Part shown: in pieces, positions 51,513-60,338 of the stretch
How positions within the stretch are numbered: position 1 is the stretch's first letter
Layout: every line of letters starts with the position of its first letter
DNA from: Bdellovibrionales bacterium
GTDB lineage: Bacteria; Bdellovibrionota; Bdellovibrionia; Bdellovibrionales; Bdellovibrionaceae
Assembly: GCA_018266295.1 (NCBI GenBank)
Contig: JAFEAQ010000019.1
Coordinates: 310,001 to 374,000 of the forward strand
Length of the DNA stretch: 64,000 nucleotides
Direction: 5' to 3'
Notes under the pieces: generated by a model
Databases searched by the model: none
Seen by the model: only the letters and a program-made list of their open reading frames with translations
Told to the model about the DNA's origin: nothing
Translations under genes and position numbers: made by a program

Positions 51513-53916
51513 TGATCGCTCCCGGGTCTTTCAGTTGATCACGCAAAACTTTGTATTCCACTTTCGAGTGATGGCGAGGATCCATTGGAACCGCTTTGAC
51601 GAACTTGATTTGATCTACCGGGATTTTGTTCTTGGCAAAAACACGGTTGATTTCTTTTTTTGCCGCTTCAAAATCAAAAGTCGCTTTGTCGATGTCAGCT
51701 TTCAGCTCCACACATGCATAAGTCGCTTGGCCGAGGGATTTGTCATCCATACCAAGGAACGCGCAACGATAAGCAAACGGCATACGCTTCAGCAAGACCT
51801 CGGCGCGAACCGGGAAGTAGTACTTACCACCACGCTCAATCGCGTTGTTCGTGCGGCCGACGATCCAAAGATCTTTCTTAGAGTCGATATAAGCCAAATC
51901 ACCGGTTCTATGCCAAACGCGGTTTTGACCGTCCATAATTTTAGTGGTCTTAAACGCGTCGGTATTATTGTAATAATCACGGCAAACGTGGTCCCCCGTA
52001 CAGATGAATTCACCCACTTCGCCATTGGGAACTTCGATTTGTGACCAAGAAGAGCCTTTGAGCTCAACCGGACCGTCTTTAATACGGATAAATTTGTAAT
52101 CGATATCTTCGCTGATATGACCTACATTCACGCCTTCCTCGATGATCTCAGGATCCGCTGAAGGATTCTCTTTCAGCATGTCGCGGCCTTCGATGTGAGC
52201 CATCGGTTCTGCCTCTGTCGAACCGTACAGGATCCAAAGATCTGTTTGGGGTGCGATCTCATAGAAGTTCTTAACGTCATCTTTAGAAATCGGTGCGCCG
52301 CCTGTAACAACTCGGCGGAGCTTATCAAGTTTAATGCCGTTTTCTTTGCAGTAACGAGCTAAGCCCACAAGCATGCTCGGTGAAAGTGTCGTGCAATTGA
52401 TGCCTTCATTGATAATCTGACAAGCCAAGATCGCCGAGTCGCGCTCGGAAGGGGCCGCCAAATCAACCGCTGGCAAGATCGTCGTCACACCGCTTGCCAA
52501 GTTGTTCAAACTGAAGATCGGAAATGCCGGCATGTCTTTGTCTTTCTCTGTGTAAGGAATGACGTGAGAAAGCGCGTGATGCTGAGCCGACAAGAAACGA
52601 TGAGTGCGGTTGGCGCCTTTTGGCTTCCCTGTAGAACCAGTTGTGAAAGTAATCAAAGCTGTGAACTCACTTTCAACCGAGGCAATCGGCGAAGCCGTTG
52701 GTTTCAATAATTCAGGGAAGCGGTGAGTGCACTTGTCACCCGGGCCGTAGAGAACACGGATGGGCATTGATTTAAATTCTGGAACTTGATCGACGAGCGC
52801 AAAAGCCTGCTGGAAACTAATCATCGCTTTCGGGCCCACGCATTCGGCAGAAGCTCCCAAGTGGTGGCTGCGCGCCCAAGAATCCAAGAACACGGCAATC
52901 GCGCCGATACGCTGAACCGCGAACATCGCCGTGTACATATCAAGGCTCATCGGCAAGAAGATGATCACGCGATCACCTTTTTGAATACCGATATCCAGCA
53001 GTCCTTGGGCAAAAGAATTAATTCTGGCGGCAAAGTTTTTGTAAGAGATCTCATCGTGTTTAATCGGAGTTTTCGGTGAACCGTCCCATTGGGCCATGGA
53101 TTCACGGTTGGCCCAGCGAAGAGCGACGCGGTCCGGGAACTCCCGCAAATGCTTTTCCATGTAGTTAATGACGTTGTTACGTTCATCACTTCCAGGGTAG
53201 TAACCGATTTTTTGATTGCTAGTGCTCACAGTGGCTCCTTCAGCGGAAATTTCAGAAATAATCTTCTCAGGGTGGCTCCAGAGGAGTCCGTGGCCCGTCG
53301 CAGGAATGGTTTTCATCTTCGCCTGTGGGTATTTACCCAGCACGGCAGTTTGGATCTCGTTACTAGAGATCTTATCAAGCTCTCCGTACAAAACGGTGAG
53401 TGGAACATCGGTGATGTCCGCTTCACGCCATGGGTTGTCTTGCATTTTGATTTTGTTGACGACCGTCTTTTGCCAAACCGTCCAGTCTTGAAAGTGATTG
53501 TGCAAAGTCTGAAAGTAAGGAAGGTCTTTCAGCGTATTTGGGTGAATCAGGTCACTGACAAAAGCGTCTTTAGCTTTTTTGTGGTTGGATTTAATCAAAG
53601 TATCGCCAAGGCCTGGCATTTTCAGCAAAGTCGTCGCGAGTCCCGAAAGTGTGCGCTCGGGTTTTACATAGGGAGCCACCAAAATTACTTTTTCGATGTG
53701 GTTTTTAAGCTCTTTTAGATTTTTCAAAATCAAATAAGAGCCCCACGAGTGGGCCACGATGATTTTCTTGTCACTTCCGCGAGTGACTTCTTGTTTCCAG
53801 CCATCGCTGTAAGCGTCGACCGCTTTGAATTGGAATTGTGAACCGATTTTGTCGCGTAAAATGTTCCAGTCGGCCGGAGAACCGGGGTTTCCGTGCAGGG
53901 CAATAATGGTTTTCAT
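51505..53916 (-). CDS. Alpha/beta-hydrolase fused to OleC-like adenylating enzyme
   Basis: An 803-residue two-domain protein. Residues 1-235 are an alpha/beta-hydrolase (oxyanion HGNPGS; nucleophile Ser57 in VAHSWGSY; His in ATGHGLLW). Residues about 245-803 are an acyl-adenylate-forming enzyme with the P-loop-like TFTTGSTGKPKG (about 420), YGSTEAEP, HRTGDLAYID, and a C-terminal MDPRHHSKVEYK segment. The ligase most resembles OleC, the beta-lactone synthetase of long-chain olefin synthesis (motifs FPIFSLNNLASGVTT, VVTGGAPISKDDV, PxDxRHxxK). OleBC fusions are known, but OleB uses an Asp nucleophile, while this hydrolase has Ser, so a different chemistry is likely. OleA is absent. The start overlaps the formyltransferase stop (ATGA). 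Confidence 0.83.
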   Translation of the reverse strand: MKTIIALHGNPGSPADWNILRDKIGSQFQFKAVDAYSDGWKQEVTRGSDKKIIVAHSWGSYLILKNLKELKNHIEKVILVAPYVKPERTLSGLATTLLKMPGLGDTLIKSNHKKAKDAFVSDLIHPNTLKDLPYFQTLHNHFQDWTVWQKTVVNKIKMQDNPWREADITDVPLTVLYGELDKISSNEIQTAVLGKYPQAKMKTIPATGHGLLWSHPEKIISEISAEGATVSTSNQKIGYYPGSDERNNVINYMEKHLREFPDRVALRWANRESMAQWDGSPKTPIKHDEISYKNFAARINSFAQGLLDIGIQKGDRVIIFLPMSLDMYTAMFAVQRIGAIAVFLDSWARSHHLGASAECVGPKAMISFQQAFALVDQVPEFKSMPIRVLYGPGDKCTHRFPELLKPTASPIASVESEFTALITFTTGSTGKPKGANRTHRFLSAQHHALSHVIPYTEKDKDMPAFPIFSLNNLASGVTTILPAVDLAAPSERDSAILACQIINEGINCTTLSPSMLVGLARYCKENGIKLDKLRRVVTGGAPISKDDVKNFYEIAPQTDLWILYGSTEAEPMAHIEGRDMLKENPSADPEIIEEGVNVGHISEDIDYKFIRIKDGPVELKGSSWSQIEVPNGEVGEFICTGDHVCRDYYNNTDAFKTTKIMDGQNRVWHRTGDLAYIDSKKDLWIVGRTNNAIERGGKYYFPVRAEVLLKRMPFAYRCAFLGMDDKSLGQATYACVELKADIDKATFDFEAAKKEINRVFAKNKIPVDQIKFVKAVPMDPRHHSKVEYKVLRDQLKDPGAIIA

Positions 53917-54659
53917 ATTTTCGTCCCTTTGAATTTAAGCTTAAAGAAATCCAAGATCGTAGGGTTTGAGCGGTAAATGGTTTTCTCTGTTTTATTATTT
54001 TCCATTCCAGTGACGGCTCCGGCCTGGGCGATATCCGCGAGAACCTCTTTCGCGGCAAGAACCTCTTGCTTTGAGCCATGATAGATCGACTCAAGATAGT
54101 CGGTCTTTGCGGTTTTCACTTCGACCACCTTCAGAATCGCTCCGGCATCGAGCTTTGAAGTCATTTGGTGAATCGAAAAGCCGGAAGGTGTTTTTTCCAA
54201 GTGCGCCCAGAAGTCGCACATGAGTCCTCGTTGGTCTGGAAGCAGCCCATGGTGGATATTGATACAACCCAAGCGGGGAGTCGCCAAAAGTTTTTTCTTA
54301 AAGAACGTGCGAGTGCGCGCATTCAGAATCAAATCAATATTTTCGCGACGAAGAATCTCGAGAGCCTCTTCAGAGTTGAGATCATCAACGATAAAGAATT
54401 TTTTAGAATGACCCGTGTAGGCTGATTCTTTATGAGAAAGAAGATCGTTGAAGTAGTTTTTCAAAAGCTGCAGGCCCATGCGTGGGCCGGCGCCGGTCAG
54501 CACCAAGGCCAAACCTTGAAGAACCATTTTCCAATCGCGGTTGTCGATGATCATGCAGCCGACAATATGCGGAGCCTCAGCAAGTCCGCAGACAAGCTGA
54601 TTGTAATTCTCCGGTACAAAAGTCACTCGCGACGTGACAAGAAGTGCACGCAAACTCAT
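53913..54659 (-). CDS. Formyltransferase-fold enzyme
   Basis: A 248-residue protein with the formyltransferase hydrolase-like fold of Fmt, PurN and sugar N-formyltransferases. The catalytic segment NIHHGLLPDQRGLMCD has the Asn and His of the N-H-D triad, and SKLDAGAIL has the Asp. It is shorter than Fmt and lacks the tRNA-binding OB domain, so it is not a second Fmt. It may formylate an amine from 10-formyl-tetrahydrofolate; the acceptor is unknown and could be an amino-lipid made by the neighbouring genes (inference). First gene of the minus-strand operon; the ATG is preceded by GGAGAAAG. Confidence 0.8.
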   Translation of the reverse strand: MSLRALLVTSRVTFVPENYNQLVCGLAEAPHIVGCMIIDNRDWKMVLQGLALVLTGAGPRMGLQLLKNYFNDLLSHKESAYTGHSKKFFIVDDLNSEEALEILRRENIDLILNARTRTFFKKKLLATPRLGCINIHHGLLPDQRGLMCDFWAHLEKTPSGFSIHQMTSKLDAGAILKVVEVKTAKTDYLESIYHGSKQEVLAAKEVLADIAQAGAVTGMENNKTEKTIYRSNPTILDFFKLKFKGTKI

Positions 54660-54776
54660 GAATCTGGTCTTTCTCCGAGATGCTTTTTCAAAATTCTCTC
54701 GTTAGAGTATTATAGGCAAGATCGTGGACTAGATCACTATGAAATTGCCTTATCTGACCTTAGAAAGGACACCCTT

Positions 54777-55874
54777 GTGGCTCAAGAGTATTTTTCGGAT
54801 TTAAACTATACGTTGGCCAATGAAGACACCCGTGTTGAGTTCGACTTATTGCCAGAAAAAGTGTCCCGAGTTTTCAGTATCGCGGGATCGGGTGCGCGTT
54901 GCATGCCTCTCATTGCCAAACATCCGAAAGAACTCGACGTTGTTGATATGTCGGTGAGTCAGAATTATCTCTGTGAATTGCGTTTTGAGGCGATGAAAGT
55001 CCTGAGTTACGAAGAGTATCTCTTCCTGATGGGCTATCGTGGGGCGCTTCAGTCGAGTCCACAAGAAGGTGATGATCGTAAAGCGGTTTTCGAAAAAGTT
55101 CCGCTCAGCCCCGAGGCGAAAAAATACTGGAGTGAACGCAGTGCCGGCTGGGCCCCGCGCGGATTCATTTTGCTAGGACGTTGGGAATCTCACTTCCAAA
55201 AGTTGGGGTTTCTTTTCCGTGAAGTTCTTAAATGCGATTTCTCAAAAGTTTTTGAAGCTCAGTCTCTCGCGGAACAAGTTGAGTTGTATGAAAAGTACTG
55301 GCCTCACGTCCGTTGGAAGAGTTTCATTCGCGTGGCGGCCAGTGAATATGTATTTAATAAATTCCTCTACAAGGGCCACTTCAGCGGCCGCAGTGAGGCA
55401 AAAACCGAAGCGCGTGCTCCCTGGGAGTTTGTCACTCAGGAATTCGACCGTATTTTCCGGACGCAACTCGTTCGTAAAAACTATTTCATGCAGATTCTTT
55501 TCCTCGGAAAAATCGCCTACGAAGAGGGTCTTCCCCTCGAGGCACATCAGCATGTGTTTGAGCGAGTCAAAACGGCGCCGACAAAAGTGAATTACTTGCT
55601 CGGAAATCTGCTCGAGCATTTGCCGAAAAAGAACTACGATTTTATCTCGCTGTCGGACACGATTTCTTACCTTCCGCAAGAAGACGCCAATCAGATTTTA
55701 CAGCGTCTGCACGCGGAAACGAAATCCGGATCACAGATGGTGATTCGTTCGTTCATGCGCGCGCCAACGGCTCCGGATTTGAAGGGCTGGCAGGACTGCC
55801 GAGATAAAGATTTATGGGCTCAGAAAATCGATGGAACAGGTGTCTATCAATTTCACATTTTCAAAAAGTCTTAG
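54777..55874 (+). CDS. DUF3419 / BtaA-like 3-amino-3-carboxypropyl transferase
   Basis: A 365-residue protein starting at GTG 54777, preceded by AAAGGA at 54764-54769. YFSDLNYTLANEDTRVEFDLL at the N-terminus, with LNY and NED, is characteristic of DUF3419. FSIAGSGA (residues about 33-40) and LDVVDMS (about 53-59) form the SAM-binding part. The family includes BtaA, which moves the aminocarboxypropyl group of S-adenosylmethionine to diacylglycerol in betaine-lipid synthesis; no BtaB-type methyltransferase is next to it. It diverges from the formyltransferase gene, suggesting a shared regulator. Longer upstream frames run antisense to the formyltransferase and are not preferred. Confidence 0.8.
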   Translation: MAQEYFSDLNYTLANEDTRVEFDLLPEKVSRVFSIAGSGARCMPLIAKHPKELDVVDMSVSQNYLCELRFEAMKVLSYEEYLFLMGYRGALQSSPQEGDDRKAVFEKVPLSPEAKKYWSERSAGWAPRGFILLGRWESHFQKLGFLFREVLKCDFSKVFEAQSLAEQVELYEKYWPHVRWKSFIRVAASEYVFNKFLYKGHFSGRSEAKTEARAPWEFVTQEFDRIFRTQLVRKNYFMQILFLGKIAYEEGLPLEAHQHVFERVKTAPTKVNYLLGNLLEHLPKKNYDFISLSDTISYLPQEDANQILQRLHAETKSGSQMVIRSFMRAPTAPDLKGWQDCRDKDLWAQKIDGTGVYQFHIFKKS

Positions 55875-56018
55875 ATTCCATTGTGGTCTGATTTCCATAG
55901 TGTCCACGGGAACATAGAGGCTGGGCTTTCGTAAGGAAGCGGAGTCCAGTTTTTCGTTGAAATACTGTTCAAAAAATCGGCAATTCATTTTCTCGTAGGG
56001 GGCGATGCGGTCCTGTTG

Positions 56019-56024
56019 TATAAT
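56019..56024 (+). promoter_or_regulatory. Possible -10 box before the AgmX/PglI-like gene
   Basis: A perfect TATAAT lies 19 nt before the ATG at 56044. No good -35 box is seen at the usual distance, so the call rests on the -10 match and position. Confidence 0.35.
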
Positions 56025-56043
56025 ATCCACAGGATGGTGTCTT

Positions 56044-56445
56044 ATGAAAAAAGGAATTTTAAAGAGGCTCCTTTTCTTCTCGAGTCTACTTCTTTGTATT
56101 TCCAGTTTAAGCCTAGAAGCCTCCGCCAAAACAAAAAAAGAATCCGCAGGTCCTGAGAAATTAAATCTCAATGCCGTGAAGCAAGTGGTGAAGAGCCACC
56201 TCACTGAAGTGCAAAAGTGCTACACCGATTTGATCATCGAGGGCATGGCGACAAAGGGCAAAGTCACGGCTCAATGGGATATCGACGATAAAGGGGCTGT
56301 GCAAAATCTGACGATCAAGGACAATACCTCGAAAGATCAAGCTCTCGAAGGCTGTGTTACTGAGCGGGTCATCAATTGGACATTCCCTCCAGCCGAGGAA
56401 GGAAAGACCTTCCCCGTCACATATCCGTTTGTTTTCGGCAGCTAA
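56044..56445 (+). CDS. Exported AgmX/PglI C-terminal-domain protein
   Basis: A 133-residue protein with a signal peptide or anchor (about residues 1-29, ending ASA). The rest is a single AgmX/PglI-type domain: VKSHLTEVQKCYTDLI with the conserved Cys-Tyr, KGKVTAQWDIDDKGAVQNL, LEGCVTERVINWTFPP, and VTYPFVF. The two Cys are family-conserved and may form a disulfide. The domain is like that of TonB-like and gliding-motility proteins of deltaproteobacteria, where it sits in the periplasm; its exact role is unknown. The ATG at 56044 follows AGGATGG at a suitable distance. Confidence 0.82.
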   Translation: MKKGILKRLLFFSSLLLCISSLSLEASAKTKKESAGPEKLNLNAVKQVVKSHLTEVQKCYTDLIIEGMATKGKVTAQWDIDDKGAVQNLTIKDNTSKDQALEGCVTERVINWTFPPAEEGKTFPVTYPFVFGS

Positions 56446-56555
56446 AAAGTGCCAGGTCCTGTTTCTTGTTGCGGCGCACTGTTTAAAGGCCTCCGTACTT
56501 CTTGAAAAGTGAGTTTTTACTCCGTATTTTCTCCTCCTAATCGGAGGAAATTCCC

Positions 56556-58208
56556 ATGTCACAATCCCGCGTGGTGCGCGCACCTACTGGTAATAAACTT
56601 GTTTGCAAAGGCTGGCTGCAAGAGGCTGCTTACCGCATGATCCAAAACAACTTGGACCCTGTGGTGGCTGAGCGTCCCGAAGATCTTGTTGTCTATGGCG
56701 GGATCGGTAAAGCAGCACGTAACTGGGAGAGCTTCGATAAAATTTTGGAAGCTTTGAAAACTCTCGAAAACAACGAAACGTTGCTGGTTCAATCCGGTAA
56801 GCCCATCGGTATTTTGAAAACGCACGAAGATGCTCCGCGTGTTTTGCTTGCGAACTCTAACCTCGTTCCGAAATGGGCGACGTGGGAAGTTTTCAATGAG
56901 CTCGATAAAAAAGGTCTCATGATGTACGGCCAAATGACGGCGGGCTCATGGATCTACATCGGCACTCAAGGCATCATCCAAGGTACGTACGAAACTTTCG
57001 TCGAAGCGGGTCGACAACATTTTGGCGGGAGCCTCAAAGGCCGCACGATCCTGACAGCGGGTTTGGGCGGTATGGGCGGAGCGCAACCTCTTGCGGGTGT
57101 GTTCGCCGGTGCCTGCGTGCTCGCGGTAGAGATCGATCCGACTCGTATTCAAAAACGTCTTGAAACAAAGTACATCGACGAAGTCGCAACGGACCTCGAC
57201 GATGCATTGGCGAGAATCAAAAAATATACGGCGGCAGGCGAAGCAAAATCCATCGCCGTTCAAGGCAATATGGCGACCGTGATCTGGCAGCTGATCGAGA
57301 AAAACTACACTCCTGATCTGTTGACGGATCAAACGTCGGCGCACGATCCACTCGTGGGTTACATTCCTGAAGGTTACACTGTAGAAACCGCAGCAGAGTT
57401 CCGTAAGAAAGATCAAAAAGCTTATTTGGCAGCAGCTTACGCATCAATGGCAAAACACGTGCGTGGCATGCTGAAGATGAAAGACAAAGGCGCAATCACG
57501 TTTGACTACGGTAACAACCTCCGTGCCCGTGCGCAGGAAGCCGGGGTTGAAAATGCGTTTGACTATCCAGGCTTCGTTCCAGCTTACATCCGTCCACTTT
57601 TCTGTAAAGGCAGCGGTCCATTCCGCTGGGTGGCTTTGTCAGGCGATCCAAATGATATCAAAGTGACAGACCAAGCCATGCGCGAACTCTTTCCGCACAA
57701 GAAAGATCTTCTCCGTTGGCTGGATATGGCCGAAGAGCGCATTGCCTTCCAAGGTTTGCCGGCACGTATTTGCTGGCTCGAATACGGCGAGCGCGCAAAA
57801 GCGGGTCTCATGTTTAATAAACTCGTTGCTGAAGGCAAAGTGAAAGCGCCGATCGTGATCGGCCGTGACCACTTGGATTGTGGCTCTGTGGCAAGTCCAA
57901 ACCGCGAAACTGAAGCGATGAAAGATGGCTCGGATGCTGTGAGTGACTGGGCCTTGCTGAACGCCATGGTGAACACGGCTTGCGGCGCGACTTGGGTGAG
58001 CTTGCATCACGGCGGTGGTGTGGGCATGGGTTACAGCCAGCATGCGGGACAAGTGATCGTTGCTGACGGAACCCCGGAAGCAGCGGCGCGCCTCGAGCGC
58101 GTCTTGACTGCCGATCCGGCAATGGGTGTTTTCCGTCACGTCGACGCCGGCTACGAAGACGCGGTTGCGGTGGCTCGCGAACGCGGTGTTAAGAGCCTTT
58201 GGGTTTAG
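56556..58208 (+). CDS. hutU: Urocanate hydratase
   Basis: A 550-residue urocanase converting urocanate to imidazolonepropionate, step 2 of histidine degradation. Family motifs include [61 protein letters not shown], and the catalytic [20 protein letters not shown] with the active-site Cys. The NAD-binding motif GGMGGAQ is intact. GGAGG lies 7 nt before the ATG. It sits apart from hutH (26062) and other hut genes; its 3' end overlaps the convergent lipoprotein gene by 4 nt. Confidence 0.97.
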   Translation: MSQSRVVRAPTGNKLVCKGWLQEAAYRMIQNNLDPVVAERPEDLVVYGGIGKAARNWESFDKILEALKTLENNETLLVQSGKPIGILKTHEDAPRVLLANSNLVPKWATWEVFNELDKKGLMMYGQMTAGSWIYIGTQGIIQGTYETFVEAGRQHFGGSLKGRTILTAGLGGMGGAQPLAGVFAGACVLAVEIDPTRIQKRLETKYIDEVATDLDDALARIKKYTAAGEAKSIAVQGNMATVIWQLIEKNYTPDLLTDQTSAHDPLVGYIPEGYTVETAAEFRKKDQKAYLAAAYASMAKHVRGMLKMKDKGAITFDYGNNLRARAQEAGVENAFDYPGFVPAYIRPLFCKGSGPFRWVALSGDPNDIKVTDQAMRELFPHKKDLLRWLDMAEERIAFQGLPARICWLEYGERAKAGLMFNKLVAEGKVKAPIVIGRDHLDCGSVASPNRETEAMKDGSDAVSDWALLNAMVNTACGATWVSLHHGGGVGMGYSQHAGQVIVADGTPEAAARLERVLTADPAMGVFRHVDAGYEDAVAVARERGVKSLWV

Positions 58209-58579
58209 TTCTTTTCTAAAATCTTTTTCGCCAGCGGCAAGAAGTCTTTTTCAGACTGAGGGCCCTGGCGATTTTTGAAATCTGCTCGCACCATCAAGAG
58301 CTTTTCCGGCTCGCCCATATATCTTAACTGTCTGAGTGCAAATCCTAGCAAATAGTCCATTTCAAGATTCGTACTTTCAGCTTTGACTGACTCCTGCCAA
58401 ATTGCGTAGCTGGACGCGAGAGTTTTTGTTAGCTCTTCCGCGAGTCGCTGAGAAGGTGTGGGACCCGCCGGTGGATTGTCCTGCCCATGAGCTGTCGGAT
58501 CCGCAGATGTTGAACTTGTGGAGCTTGTACAAGCCGCGAATACAAAAGATAAAATTAAAAGAATCAAGAGTTGTTTCAT
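58205..58579 (-). CDS. Short lipoprotein, module copy 2
   Basis: A 124-residue lipoprotein with a lipobox (FAAC) at about residue 16, a Ser/Thr/Pro linker and a helical domain of about 75 residues. It resembles the lipoprotein at 61574 in length, signal, and the central helix ([15 protein letters not shown]... against SQTYATWKSETAALAW...). In both cases the gene is immediately downstream of an exported-protein gene of about 340 residues, here at 58583 with 3 nt spacing. The function is unknown; a lipoprotein partner or plug of the exported protein is plausible. Confidence 0.75.
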   Translation of the reverse strand: MKQLLILLILSFVFAACTSSTSSTSADPTAHGQDNPPAGPTPSQRLAEELTKTLASSYAIWQESVKAESTNLEMDYLLGFALRQLRYMGEPEKLLMVRADFKNRQGPQSEKDFLPLAKKILEKN

Positions 58580-58582
58580 GGA

Positions 58583-59632
58583 TTACTGCTCCTCGCTCAT
58601 GGGGCGGATGGCGATTCCATCATAGGCTTCTAGAATAACAAGATCTTGCTTTTCATTGCGTTGATTAGGGACCGAGAATTCCGCAGTCATAGTTCTGTTA
58701 TCTTCCGTATTCAAAGTCGTCCATTGATCCTGCGAGAGTGTTTTGAGCTTGTCGATATTAACAGTCAAAGATTCCATCAGGCGCGAGAGACGTGTGGGTT
58801 TTCCTTTAACGAGATTTGCAAAATCCAGTGAGGATTTGTAGCCCAAAATAAATGCGCGATCCTCCGCGCTGACATTTGCTGAGTCATTGAAAAAGAGAGG
58901 CTCTGTTTGCCAATAGATTTTAAGTAATTCAAGATACTCAGTCGTGTTGAGCCAATCGGATCTTCTCGGCGCACCGGTTTCATAGAGCGCCTGTTGAGTG
59001 ATCTTAATCGCCAGCCCTCCGGTCATAATGTCGCAAGCAAAGCCGTTTTTATCAGATAAATCGATAGAGGCCTGAACTTGATTTGGTTTCGCAGCTTCGG
59101 TATTCAGAAGATCATGGTAGTAGTCCAAAACCTCCCAAGCAAAGGGGCGATCATAGTCGGGGCGTCCTGGAATACGGCTGTATTTTAGTTTCGTGTTTTC
59201 AAAGTCCACATGAACTGGGGTGAAACTAAAAGGATTATCAAAAATCATGTTCTGCAAAGATGCTTGGTTATGGGCCCAGGCATCCACCGTAAACTTCATT
59301 TTTGCTTTAAATGTTTTACCGTTTTCAGTGGATTCTTTGCAGAGCTTGGCCACAGAGTCTGGCCCTTGGTAATTCTCGATGTAGATTCGTGGCTTCAACG
59401 GCGCCATGTAATCGAGGAAGCGGATTAAGCGGTAGTGCCCATTCGGCATTTTCAGGGCGTACGCAGTAATGTGTCCGTCTTTATCGAGCTTCAATTGAAC
59501 ATTTTTTGAGTAAGGGGCGATTTCAGCGAGCTTCTGCCAGTCCGTTGTCGCAACCGCGAATGCAGCCGTAGTAAAAAAAAGCAGGGCGATTGAATATTTT
59601 TTCAAAGCATTCTTAGAGGATATTCTTAACAT
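58583..59632 (-). CDS. Exported protein, module copy 2
   Basis: A 349-residue protein with a signal peptide or N-terminal anchor (residues about 1-28, ending AVA). The mature start TDWQKLAEIAPYSKNVQLKL matches TDWQNLIDLAPNLKKETMTL at 61962. Further matches: MPNGHYRLIRF against LPSGQYRFLGF, VLDYYHDLLNTE against LLTDYYEEIMNA, and DLSDKNGFACDIMTGGL against DLSNMNAFACDLMQGKL. The two are clear paralogues. A conserved Cys in FACDIM pairs perhaps with one in KLCKE. Function unknown, probably periplasmic. GAGGAC lies about 10 nt before the ATG. Confidence 0.75.
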   Translation of the reverse strand: MLRISSKNALKKYSIALLFFTTAAFAVATTDWQKLAEIAPYSKNVQLKLDKDGHITAYALKMPNGHYRLIRFLDYMAPLKPRIYIENYQGPDSVAKLCKESTENGKTFKAKMKFTVDAWAHNQASLQNMIFDNPFSFTPVHVDFENTKLKYSRIPGRPDYDRPFAWEVLDYYHDLLNTEAAKPNQVQASIDLSDKNGFACDIMTGGLAIKITQQALYETGAPRRSDWLNTTEYLELLKIYWQTEPLFFNDSANVSAEDRAFILGYKSSLDFANLVKGKPTRLSRLMESLTVNIDKLKTLSQDQWTTLNTEDNRTMTAEFSVPNQRNEKQDLVILEAYDGIAIRPMSEEQ

Positions 59633-59752
59633 AGCGGTTCTAGTCCTCAGCTCCCACGTATGAGAGATGAGAATCCTTTTTCAAAGAGATAGAGTCATTC
59701 TGACTTCGTTTTTGTTTATCCTACTTAAATTAGCAATGTTTATGCCACGAAG

Positions 59753-60325
59753 TCACAGCAAGTTACGATTCAGCTGGGCCTGCATCGTGAGGGTGTCTCC
59801 ATGGTCATTCGTCAATCGGAGAGCGACATTCACCGGGGCCAAGCAAGCCTCCATGTAAGTCATTTTGTAGGTCAAACGAGCGACACTCATGTCAGGTTTC
59901 ATAGTTAGAGCCATGTGATCCGGGAACAGCCCTTGATCTGTCTGCCATTGCAAGTACGTCGAATTGATTTCAACCAAAACCGGAGGCTGCTCAAAGAATG
60001 GCATGGCCGCGCGAGTATCGAAATCCAAAGTCCAAACAATGTTTTCTTTCAAAAGCTCCAGTGGCACATCAGCGCGTTGAAGAAGATCCAGAACGCGGCG
60101 AGTGTCATTCAAGCTAACACGGTCTTCATGGACTGCGGCCGCAACAGCCGCTTCATTCACGCGCTGAAGAAATTGCTCAACACGTTTGCGGTACAGACGG
60201 CAGCTCGTCGGAGTGCCGGTTTCGCCGACAACTTGGGCGGTTTGACCAATCAAACCACCCACGATGTTTTCTGCCATGGCCTGCGCCCCCAATAAGATAC
60301 TCAGCATGAAAAGAATTGCTTTCAT
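59753..60325 (-). CDS. Exported protein of unknown function
   Basis: A 190-residue protein with a signal peptide (residues 1-18, ending AMA). The mature chain is helical at first (about 20-95, rich in Ala, Val and Arg) and then beta-rich with two Cys (one in PTSCRLYR, one in MEACLAPV). No family was recognised. The ATG at 60325 lies 13 nt downstream of the preceding stop, with GAGGA between. It belongs to the minus-strand operon; 120 nt separate it from the next gene, where a promoter may lie. Confidence 0.7.
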   Translation of the reverse strand: MKAILFMLSILLGAQAMAENIVGGLIGQTAQVVGETGTPTSCRLYRKRVEQFLQRVNEAAVAAAVHEDRVSLNDTRRVLDLLQRADVPLELLKENIVWTLDFDTRAAMPFFEQPPVLVEINSTYLQWQTDQGLFPDHMALTMKPDMSVARLTYKMTYMEACLAPVNVALRLTNDHGDTLTMQAQLNRNLL

Positions 60326-60338
60326 CGCCGTCGTCCTC

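Noticed and set aside
51505-53916. Complete long-chain olefin (OleABCD) pathway
   Set aside because: No OleA-type thiolase is present, the hydrolase has Ser rather than Asp, and the SDR with some OleD likeness is in another operon about 9 kb away.
55812-56204. 130-codon minus-strand frame between the DUF3419 and AgmX/PglI-like genes
   Set aside because: It overlaps the well-supported ends of both plus-strand genes, has no convincing ribosome site and resembles no family.
56446-56490. AGTGCC...GCACT inverted repeat after the AgmX/PglI-like gene, recalling widespread REP-like elements
   Set aside because: The stem is short, there is no second copy in the window and no T run, so neither a repeat nor a terminator could be supported.
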